Source: Nitrososphaerales archaeon TH5895 | GTDB taxonomy: Archaea; Thermoproteota; Nitrososphaeria; Nitrososphaerales; Nitrososphaeraceae | Reading direction: 5' to 3' | DNA length: 11,885 nt | Assembly: GCA_014523695.1 (NCBI GenBank) | Contig: JAATVS010000122.1 | Span: forward strand, 1-11,885 | Shown: piece after piece, positions 6,587-11,885 of the stretch | How positions within the stretch are numbered: the first letter of the stretch is position 1 | Layout of the letters: every line of letters starts with the position of its first letter | Program-made: the position numbers and the translations under genes | The notes under the pieces: generated by a model | Told to the model about the DNA's origin: nothing | Databases searched by the model: none | What the model saw: only the letters and a program-made list of their open reading frames with translations

Positions 6587-7438
6587 ATGACAAGAAGCCA
6601 AAAACATACAGATGAATCCGAACGTATGACGCCTAAATTCTTGTTCACAACGGCAATAGTAGCAGGGACAATACCAATTATACTAATGTTTTTGACAAAT
6701 GACATGAAGGTCGAAGCTCAAAGCCCAGAAATTGATGCATCCAATGTTTATGAAACCAAATCTATGACTTTAGGAGATAATATTAAGAACTTCGTAATCT
6801 TGATTCCAAATGAAGCCCATGAATCGCAGAATATTGGTGATTCTACTTCGGAGCAGCGTCACATCAGCCAACCGTATATTCCATGGCATTCAACTGTACC
6901 CAAAGGTACTGCTATTGTATGGTTCAATGGCGACGTAGACCATGACCGTAAGATAACATTAGCTAGGCAAGATAGTGAGTCGGATAGTAGTAGCGGTAGT
7001 ACTAACCTGTACTTTGACAGCGGTACGTTTGCATACAATACTGCTACAAAGCCGATTGTCATGAATGATACAGGATCCTATTATTATTCCGAATCGGATG
7101 TAAATAACGAGGATACAAACTTTGTGATGAACGGGACGATAAACGTAATAGATCAACCTAGTAGTGGATCTAATGATGTCGTAAACGATACAGCAGGTTT
7201 ACCAGGCACAAACCTAGATACGATCGGAACATTAATGGTTCCAACCGAGGACCTCGCAACTTATACATCAGACCTAGAGGACAGGGGATTTTCTATTCTT
7301 AGCACACATAACTTCGATGACATCCGATCCGAGGATCAACAGACATTGATGGTTTGGGGAGCATCTTCTGGTACAAACTCTCTTGAAAACATTGCTTCGC
7401 AATTAAATGAAATAACCCCTACTCTACCCTATAGTTAA
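6587..7438 (+). CDS. Secreted cupredoxin-fold protein lacking the copper cysteine
   Basis: 283 residues. A charged N-terminus is followed by a hydrophobic stretch, about residues 17-36 (KFLFTTAIVAGTIPIILMFL), then VEAQS: a signal peptide or N-terminal anchor, so the protein is exported. Residues 60-188 resemble the archaeal plastocyanin-like fold: NFVILIPNEAHE, then VPKGTAIVWFNGDVDHDRKITL, where His119 matches the first type 1 copper ligand, then FDSGTFAYNTATKPIVMNDTGSY and a final strand FVMNGTINVI. The usual C-x-x-H-x-x-M loop is absent (it reads YYYSESD) and the whole protein has no cysteine, so type 1 copper binding is unlikely. A second small domain, 209-283, reads GTLMVPTEDLATYTSDLEDR and SLENIASQLNEITP, and is not recognised. 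N-glycosylation-type sequons are present. Transcribed alone from its own TATA box. Confidence 0.7.
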   Translation: MTRSQKHTDESERMTPKFLFTTAIVAGTIPIILMFLTNDMKVEAQSPEIDASNVYETKSMTLGDNIKNFVILIPNEAHESQNIGDSTSEQRHISQPYIPWHSTVPKGTAIVWFNGDVDHDRKITLARQDSESDSSSGSTNLYFDSGTFAYNTATKPIVMNDTGSYYYSESDVNNEDTNFVMNGTINVIDQPSSGSNDVVNDTAGLPGTNLDTIGTLMVPTEDLATYTSDLEDRGFSILSTHNFDDIRSEDQQTLMVWGASSGTNSLENIASQLNEITPTLPYS

Positions 7439-7724
7439 GCGCAAACCTCCAAAAATACTGGTTCCAAAACTCATAGGAACACCCCCAGGATCCCTAAAAT
7501 ATCGAGTGTCCCAGCCTGTCATCCTTTAGTAGGACCCAGATTTTGGGTCAAAAATGGTTTATAAAATTCTGGCGCCAATCCGAAAAACGGTTGTCTAAAA
7601 TCTATAAGCGTTTGATGTGAGACTAATTCACCATAATACGTAAGCTAACAATTAGGTAATCAATAAAGTTTGACTAATAAATATTTTGTAATTCCACCTA
7701 CCTAGTCCTATCTAGTAAGTCATA

Positions 7725-7756
7725 TTGTGATTACATCCATTTGTGATTACATCCAT
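7725..7756. repeat. Tandem 16-bp direct repeat
   Basis: TTGTGATTACATCCAT occurs twice head to tail (7725-7740 and 7741-7756) without mismatch. It lies about 120 bp upstream of the small membrane protein gene. A slippage duplication or a doubled protein-binding site are both possible. Confidence 0.85.
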
Positions 7757-7812
7757 TTTCTGAATTCTGAAGAATTAAAGAATAGTTAACTAAAAGAAGT
7801 TAAGAATGGATA

Positions 7813-7828
7813 AATTTGAATTCAAATT
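7813..7828. repeat. Perfect 16-bp palindrome upstream of a small gene
   Basis: AATTTGAATTCAAATT is fully self-complementary and sits about 20 bp upstream of the TATA box of the small membrane protein gene, a suitable place for an upstream regulator site. No regulator can be assigned. Confidence 0.5.
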
Positions 7829-7845
7829 CCTTCTACACAAAAGAA

Positions 7846-7856
7846 CTTAAATAAAT
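7846..7856 (+). promoter_or_regulatory. TATA-like box deciding the TTG start of the small membrane protein
   Basis: CTTAAATAAAT ends about 20 nt before TTG 7877, so transcription would begin at or very near that TTG. This supports a leaderless TTG start over any internal codon. Confidence 0.45.
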
Positions 7857-7876
7857 ACTATACACTATTTAGAATA

Positions 7877-8104
7877 TTGAAAGGTTATAGTAAGGGTGTA
7901 CTTGTGGTAGGCGTAGTATTAATCTTGGTCTCATTTCTATTTATATTTCCTTATGTTGGTTATAACGTTAACAAGCAATACGCAAATGTAACTGCACCCC
8001 CTATGAGTGTGACTGGACTAGATCCTGAAAACACTATAAATCTATACTTTTTTGTAGTTCTATTTTTTAGTGGGATAGGACTGATTGTGAAGGGTTTTAT
8101 TTAG
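7877..8104 (+). CDS. Small two-helix membrane protein
   Basis: 75 residues from a TTG start; the in-frame sequence upstream has no ATG or GTG before a stop. Helix 1 is about residues 7-27 (VLVVGVVLILVSFLFIFPYV) and helix 2 about 54-73 (NLYFFVVLFFSGIGLIVKGF). The connecting loop of about 25 residues (KQYANVTAPPMSVTGLDPEN) is polar and Pro-containing with an NVT sequon, so it is probably outside, with both termini inside. The Lys-containing N-terminus (KGYSKG) fits an inside location. I do not recognise a family; many archaeal mini membrane proteins have this layout. It has its own promoter and no close partner. Confidence 0.6.
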   Translation: MKGYSKGVLVVGVVLILVSFLFIFPYVGYNVNKQYANVTAPPMSVTGLDPENTINLYFFVVLFFSGIGLIVKGFI

Positions 8105-8386
8105 TCAAGCCATAACCTAATAAGAAATGTAAAATCAAAATTTGATTGGAGATGCGTATTCCTCCAAAATCGTAGTATATGTTGTTTTTCTATGATTAAA
8201 CTATGCATACCAACTAGTCGTCTTCTGCTACATGCGTATTTTATTAGATATCTTTCGATTATCTCCCCTAAATTTTTTGCCCGTCAAGACTATATCTTAA
8301 TTTATTAAAACAGAATCGGACCTTTACATGTTAGAAACAAATCCTATATCTAATGTAGTAACGATCGCGGCTCTTTCATTATTCTT

Positions 8387-9160
8387 TTAACGGGTTCGAA
8401 GAAGTGCAGCCACCCCTATAAGAATACCCGCTGCTCCGACGCCAATTGCTGTTACAGCCAAGATATATGATCTTTCTGCTACATCTCTAACATCCTGAAT
8501 ACCTTGTTCTATATTTGAATTAGCCTCAGCTAAAGTTCCGATATCATCTCTGATATTGTTAATGTCATTTGTAATCTGGTTTAGAACATTGGATATTTGA
8601 CCACCTGCTAGATTGATATTAGATGCACCTCCGCCTGTCGCACCACCAGAACTACCACCAGCTGCCTCTGGAAATGATATCTTTTGCGTGCTTTCGACGT
8701 CTTCAATGTCTACTTGATCACTGATTGCCTGGTCATGCACAGTACCATTATATGCAAGGCTATAAGAGCCTAATCTTGTTGGAAGAATCTCTGATTCGTA
8801 CCATCCAGCTTCTTCTTCTGAAGGAACAAAATCAAGGGATTTTGTTACGCCTCCATACTTTATCATGACATTCATGTCGGCCATTGCATTTCTGACTGGT
8901 GTAGAGCTTCCATTTGCAAGATCTCTGGTCACGCCTACGACTATATGGTTTATTTCATCCACTAGTGGTGGTTCCTGGTCCCATCCAGCTTCTAGTGTGA
9001 TATTGCCGTATTCATTTAATACATGTGCAAACACATTTTGAAAATTATCATGTGAACTAACAACAACAAAAATGCCTATTGGCATAGAGATACATATTAC
9101 TAGTGTAAAAGAGTATAATGGAATTATTCTAAATCCCTCATTTACCATATATCCAGCCAT
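8387..9160 (-). CDS. Surface protein with Ig-like domain, coiled-coil stalk and C-terminal membrane helix
   Basis: 257 residues. Residues 14-36 form an N-terminal hydrophobic segment (signal peptide or anchor). Residues about 45-165 form a beta-rich extracellular domain: ITLEAGWDQEPPLVDEINHI, then PVRNAMADMNVMIKYGGVTK, FVPSEEEAGWYESEILPTRLG and SYSLAYNGTV; this layout resembles YtkA/FixH-like or CopC-like beta-sandwich domains of exported proteins, though I see no Met/His copper motif. A Gly/Ser/Ala linker (167-187) leads into a heptad-like helix 188-230 (ISNVLNQITNDINNIRDDIG). Residues 231-254 are a membrane helix ending in RTR inside. The likely arrangement is an outward-facing domain on a stalk, perhaps oligomeric through the coiled coil. 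TATA at 9179-9187 is about 23 nt from the ATG, hence leaderless. Role unknown; adhesion, signalling or metal handling cannot be separated. Confidence 0.65.
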   Translation of the reverse strand: MAGYMVNEGFRIIPLYSFTLVICISMPIGIFVVVSSHDNFQNVFAHVLNEYGNITLEAGWDQEPPLVDEINHIVVGVTRDLANGSSTPVRNAMADMNVMIKYGGVTKSLDFVPSEEEAGWYESEILPTRLGSYSLAYNGTVHDQAISDQVDIEDVESTQKISFPEAAGGSSGGATGGGASNINLAGGQISNVLNQITNDINNIRDDIGTLAEANSNIEQGIQDVRDVAERSYILAVTAIGVGAAGILIGVAALLRTR

Positions 9161-9353
9161 CCTATGTTATAGATGCTCTAATATATGTCATAATTCACAT
9201 ATTAACTTTCAAGAATATCGCCATAGCCATTGTTATTCCTGCAATAAATGTTGTATTCTTCGATCATACTAATCACTTCAAGAGCTACCATTTTATCTGC
9301 ATCCGATAATATTCGGACTACAATCCCAATTATAGAGATATCGTACCAATTTT

Positions 9354-9504
9354 CTTAGGGTCGCGCTACTCCTTTTAGTAAAGTATTTTAAAATCTGTTA
9401 TGCTAATATAAATCAGGCGGTATTCTTGCTGCTATGACAGGATCCGTCCCCTGTATGCATTCGGGAGGGCGGCCTACTCGTCATGACACTTAGGGTCGCC
9501 CTAC
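9354..9504. repeat. Imperfect 16-bp direct repeat flanking a 119-bp segment
   Basis: CTTAGGGTCGCGCTAC at 9354-9369 and CTTAGGGTCGCCCTAC at 9489-9504 differ at one base. They lie 135 bp apart and enclose most of the GC-rich island. The GC content is unusual for this intergenic DNA, so the match is unlikely to be simple low complexity. Confidence 0.6.
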
Positions 9505-9525
9505 CTTATTCCTCAATAAGGAGTT
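9420..9525. ncRNA. GC-rich hairpin-bearing island, candidate structured RNA
   Basis: In AT-rich surroundings this stretch is much richer in GC and contains several short stems: ACAGG / CCTGT with an 8-nt loop at about 9437-9454, AGGGCG / CGCCCT between about 9466 and 9502, and CCTTATT / AATAAGG with a CCTC loop (9504-9521). A TATA-like AATATAAAT sits about 10 bp before it on the plus strand. Local GC islands of this kind in low-GC archaea often mark non-coding RNAs. No known RNA family is recognised; strand is uncertain. Confidence 0.25.
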
Positions 9526-9728
9526 CTAAATTTAAGTTTCATGTCGGCAGAGCAGAGAAAATAAATACAGGACTGGTCATTTAATTCTTAATCGTTTGAA
9601 TTAATTTTTATTCCTGCTTAATTATCAAATTCTTGCCAATTTCCATTTAGCATAGATAGTATACGACAACTGTATAATTGGTATATGTAGGACATACACG
9701 TACTCAAGTTATATTAAATTTATTAGTC

Positions 9729-9738
9729 GCTATAATCT
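9729..9738 (+). promoter_or_regulatory. TATA box for the metalloprotease gene
   Basis: GCTATAATCT centred about 24 nt before ATG 9758 with no Shine-Dalgarno; the transcript is probably leaderless and begins at this ATG. Confidence 0.55.
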
Positions 9739-9757
9739 ATATTCTCTACACATTCGT

Positions 9758-10522
9758 ATGCCATTACTTGCTTTGATTCTACCATTATTATTGTCTGTAA
9801 TTTCTTCGGTGACTATAATTCCGACTCCGATACAATTAATGGTATCTGCATCTGTTGAGGATGACACTGATGACGAAGATGACGACAATGAGAATACTAG
9901 AGATGAGGATGATGAGGATGACGGCGATAGTGGTGATGATATTGATCTTAATGAAATGAGGTTATTGCAAATATGTTGTGCTTGGTCAGATAAGATTTCA
10001 GATGGAGCACTGGAATACAGAATAAGTGATGAAGTAGATGAAGACAGCAAGCAAGCAGTAATTAATGCAATAGAAGACTGGGATGTATTGTTTGACAATT
10101 TGATTTTTGTAGAAAAACAAGACGACAGCGAGGCTGACGTAGAAATAGGATTCTCTGATAACGACGAAGATGCAAATGACGAGGAATTTAATTATGGAGA
10201 TTCACTAGCCGCTGGAAAAACAGAATTTAGATTTGATAGTAATGGATTTGTTGATAACATTGATGTAACACTTTCTGGTAGTATTTTCGGGAATGGATTC
10301 CAGAATTCTTTGTTAGAGCAAATCGCACGACATGAACTTGGACATGTCCTAGGACTAGGTCATGCGAATTTTGACGGCAACCTTATGTCTATAAGTACTA
10401 ATGCTGGGGCAGAAAACATATCTGCTTGTGAAATCAATGGAGTACTTGCAGCAAATTATTGGAGGCTTGTGGCTATTAGTAGCAGCCCGGAATATCCAGA
10501 GGCAGATTTCGTAGTATGTTGA
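9758..10522 (+). CDS. Secreted matrixin-like zinc metalloprotease
   Basis: 254 residues. Residues 1-31 form a signal peptide (PLLALILPLLLSVISSV... ending VSAS). Residues 34-66 are extremely acidic (22 of 33 are Asp/Glu), probably a flexible or Ca-binding linker. The catalytic domain starts near CCAWSDKISDGALEYRIS, the usual start of matrixin folds, with AVINAIEDWD as the first helix. Residues 192-202 are HELGHVLGLGH, the exact metzincin H-E-x-x-H-x-x-G-x-x-H zinc site, and NLMS with Met210 is the Met-turn. The domain is short, like archaeal and bacterial matrixins without a hemopexin region. Four cysteines (73, 74, 224, 254) could form disulfides outside the cell. It likely cleaves exported or environmental proteins. 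There is no visible cysteine-switch propeptide; the acidic segment could take that place, but this is a guess. Confidence 0.85.
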   Translation: MPLLALILPLLLSVISSVTIIPTPIQLMVSASVEDDTDDEDDDNENTRDEDDEDDGDSGDDIDLNEMRLLQICCAWSDKISDGALEYRISDEVDEDSKQAVINAIEDWDVLFDNLIFVEKQDDSEADVEIGFSDNDEDANDEEFNYGDSLAAGKTEFRFDSNGFVDNIDVTLSGSIFGNGFQNSLLEQIARHELGHVLGLGHANFDGNLMSISTNAGAENISACEINGVLAANYWRLVAISSSPEYPEADFVVC

Positions 10523-10914
10523 CATTATTACATTCAAACACGTATTACAGAAATCGGCATATGTAGAAAAGTGTAAACTTCCATAAGCTGTCATTATAAT
10601 AGCTATAAAGAACTATACTGGTGTAATCTTATATCCTTCGCGGGATATATTTTCATGAAAGAAATGTCCATAATCTCGAAATGAATCATCTCTCTGAAAG
10701 AGATACAAAGAACGAATGCAAAATATGATCAAGAGGAATCTAATTATCGTAAATACTTCAAGTAGAAAACTTTTCTAAATTTAGACATTGGTTCGTCCAG
10801 ACACGGATTAATTGTTAAAAATATTTCAGCTACCATCGCAATAGACTCTTTGGGACTGATATCTATATTGATTACTACTTCTCTAACAATGTATTTTATA
10901 AACTGTCAGTACTA
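10523..10914. other. Intergenic region with hairpins and a short open frame
   Basis: A hairpin TATATCC / GGATATA with loop TTCGCG (10630-10649) followed by TTTT may help terminate the protease transcript, about 110 bp past its stop. TTTCATGAAA (10651-10660) is a palindrome, and ATCTCT / AGAGAT (10688-10704, 5-nt loop) is a third small stem. On the minus strand a frame is open from 10905 to a stop at 10744-10746 and reads YIVREVVINIDISPKESIAM, then VAEIFLTINPCLDEP; the only ATG (10834-10836) leaves 30 residues. It could be a decayed or very small gene and starts directly after the one-helix protein gene on the same strand. Confidence 0.4.
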
Positions 10915-11106
10915 TCAAGTAGTTGTTAGCTGCTCTGGACTATTTACATAATCTCTAGCTTCTTGTGTTAAATCCTTGACAATAGGAGTTCCAACATCTA
11001 CAGCCTTCTCAAAACCAGTAATAACACCAGAGGAGAAGGTCTGCCATCCCAGGCCGAATACAGCTAATATGATTACCACCAATAAAATGAAGCCAAATAA
11101 GCCCAT
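10915..11106 (-). CDS. Small single-helix membrane protein
   Basis: 63 residues. Residues 3-22 (LFGFILLVVIILAVFGLGWQ) are a membrane helix at the very N-terminus with no positive charge before it. The remainder is a short amphipathic tail (FEKAVDVGTPIVKDLTQEARDY). From memory, similar mini proteins with a GLGWQTF segment after one helix recur in Nitrososphaeria; no function is known. ATG at 11104-11106 has a TATA-like AATTATATAA (11131-11140, minus strand) about 29 nt upstream, fitting a leaderless or near-leaderless mRNA. No operon partner is evident. Confidence 0.65.
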   Translation of the reverse strand: MGLFGFILLVVIILAVFGLGWQTFSSGVITGFEKAVDVGTPIVKDLTQEARDYVNSPEQLTTT

Positions 11107-11298
11107 ATTGAATGTGTATATCGAAACTAGTTATATAATTTACATTATTTTCATTATAGAAGAATGCACTAGTCATTGTTCTGACTGCTCTTAATATTAA
11201 ATTGAGACAAATCTCTAGTATCAATAATTTTGCGATTGCCTTCTGCAGAACATAAGCCACCTTGGATGCAGGTACTACAGGTACCTGAGATGACTCAC

Positions 11299-11571
11299 TT
11301 AAGGGGGTAATGAGGAGAATGAATATTGATTTTCATTTTCATCCTTATGACTACTGTTTGCTATGTTTGGTGGCGGTGTTGACAATTTGTTCATTAACAT
11401 AGCTATCTCTTGTTCCATTTCTAGATTGGGATTATCGTTGTCTGCATTGGTTTCCTGAAATTCTGCAAGGTGATGATTGGACTCAGTTGTAGTCATCTGC
11501 AATTCAGTCCTCTTGGCCTCTAATTCATCGACAATCAGTCGGAGTTCATTTTCTCTCTTTTTTAATTCCAA
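11299..11571 (-). CDS. Coiled-coil protein with uncertain 5' end
   Basis: 90 residues if begun at TTG 11569-11571. Residues about 2-45 are a charged heptad-like helix (ELKKRENELRLIVDELEAKR, then TELQMTTTE...), followed by an Asn/Asp-rich spacer, a short helix EMEQEIAMLMNKL and a polar tail ending SFSSLPP. No membrane segment or catalytic motif is visible, so a structural or adaptor role in the cytoplasm is the most that can be inferred. The frame stays open upstream of the TTG for about 20 codons without ATG. In other frames the same DNA reads MNSSKSTNL and LIEPIKASATEIW, which would make a sensible coiled-coil N-terminus if two small indels were undone. The gene may therefore be 5'-damaged. 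Confidence 0.5.
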   Translation of the reverse strand: MELKKRENELRLIVDELEAKRTELQMTTTESNHHLAEFQETNADNDNPNLEMEQEIAMLMNKLSTPPPNIANSSHKDENENQYSFSSLPP

Positions 11572-11792
11572 ATTTCGGTCGCAGAAGCCTTGATGGGTTC
11601 TATAAGTTTGTGCTTTTAGAGGAATTCATTATTCTCCTGTCTGACCTATCATATCAGAAATTAATTATGATGGCAGTAATAACAGAGCTGTCTAGCATAG
11701 AAGCTTCACATAATGAATATTACTTAGGCTAGCTCGATACTTCAAATCAATACTCCCATATTGCTCATTGCCAATTGATTATCTTCATCTAT

Positions 11793-11885
11793 CTATACTC
11801 CTTTCCCGTCGATACTGTTTTTGTCGTCGAACTCCCGTTCTACTTCGACTCTGCATTTTGCTACTAATGCCGCGATTACCCCTAA
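11793..11885 (-). CDS. C-terminal end of an unrecognised gene, cut by the window edge
   Basis: The minus strand is open from the last base of the window to a stop at 11793-11795 and encodes 30 residues: LGVIAALVAKCRVEVEREFD followed by DKNSIDGKGV. The first part looks like the end of a hydrophobic or helical segment and the rest is a charged tail, as in many membrane proteins with a cytoplasmic C-terminus. Codon choice and the balanced amino-acid mix suggest real coding. Its start lies outside the window and the family cannot be named. Confidence 0.4.
   Translation of the reverse strand, partial: LGVIAALVAKCRVEVEREFDDKNSIDGKGV

Larger units (their letters stand above)
7439..7876. other. Intergenic region with repeats and a possible coding fragment
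   Basis: No intact gene. The first 110 bases are more GC-rich than the rest. A minus-strand frame, ATG 7520-7522 to stop 7424-7426 (32 residues), reads MTGWDTRYFRDPGGVPMSFG and could be a scrap of a decayed gene, but it may be chance. A hairpin GACCCA / TGGGTC (7533-7549, 5-nt loop) is present. The middle part holds the 16-bp tandem duplication and the end holds a 16-bp palindrome and the TATA box of the next gene. Confidence 0.45.
9161..9757. other. Intergenic region between divergent genes
   Basis: No intact gene. The minus strand is open from 9354 to a stop at 9202-9204 and reads WYDISIIGIVVRILSDADKM and then VALEVISMIEEYN. It looks protein-like, but the only ATG (9289-9291) would give 29 residues, so it may be a gene remnant. 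The GC-rich island at about 9420-9521 is described separately. The right end is AT-rich and contains the promoter of the metalloprotease gene. Confidence 0.45.

Noticed and set aside
8391..8402. GGGTTCGAA resembling a tRNA T-loop
   Set aside because: It lies in the last codons of the surface protein gene and no acceptor, D or anticodon stems can be formed around it.
10355..10594. Minus-strand 79-codon frame
   Set aside because: Mostly antisense to the end of the metalloprotease gene, which has an exact zinc motif.
11009..11260. Minus-strand 83-codon frame
   Set aside because: Overlaps the one-helix protein gene on the same strand in another frame; its C-terminal half is a shadow of that gene.

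Overview
The window looks archaeal. Most coding regions have an AT-rich TATA-like box centred about 23-29 nt upstream of the start codon, and I see no Shine-Dalgarno site at any start, which is the pattern of leaderless archaeal mRNAs. Low GC, small secreted or membrane-anchored proteins and the protein styles (PepSY-like, cupredoxin-like, a cholesterol-oxidase-like GMC enzyme, a matrixin-type protease) suggest a soil ammonia-oxidising archaeon of class Nitrososphaeria, perhaps Nitrosocosmicus-like. The lineage is inference; no marker gene is present.

Left part (1-3248): possible debris at the left edge; an unrecognised membrane-anchored protein read from the minus strand in two frames joined at an A8 tract; then a divergent pair, a PepSY-like membrane protein (-) and a MarR-family regulator (+). 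The space between the pair holds an 11-bp-arm inverted repeat and a near-palindromic TATA region, a good candidate operator. About 1 kb of largely non-coding DNA follows, with a decayed tyrosine recombinase recognisable by its HGFRK box.

Middle (3249-8104): a large FAD-dependent GMC oxidoreductase whose catalytic His lies in a different frame after a one-base slip in an A5 tract; a decayed C-terminal half of an MFS transporter (-); a secreted cupredoxin-fold protein without cysteine; and a two-helix mini membrane protein with a TTG start.

Right part (8105-11885): a surface protein with two membrane helices and a coiled-coil stalk (-); a GC-rich, hairpin-bearing island that could be a structured RNA; a secreted matrixin-like zinc protease with a highly acidic linker (+); a one-helix mini protein (-); a coiled-coil protein with an uncertain 5' end (-); and the C-terminus of a gene that enters from the right edge (-).

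The genes do not form one obvious pathway. Common themes are envelope or secreted proteins, single-gene transcription, and gene decay (integrase, MFS, several frame breaks). No tRNA, rRNA, CRISPR array or intact mobile element was seen. The most testable items are the A_AAA_AAG frame junction at 941-948, the MarR/PepSY operator, the GMC frame break and the GC-rich island.
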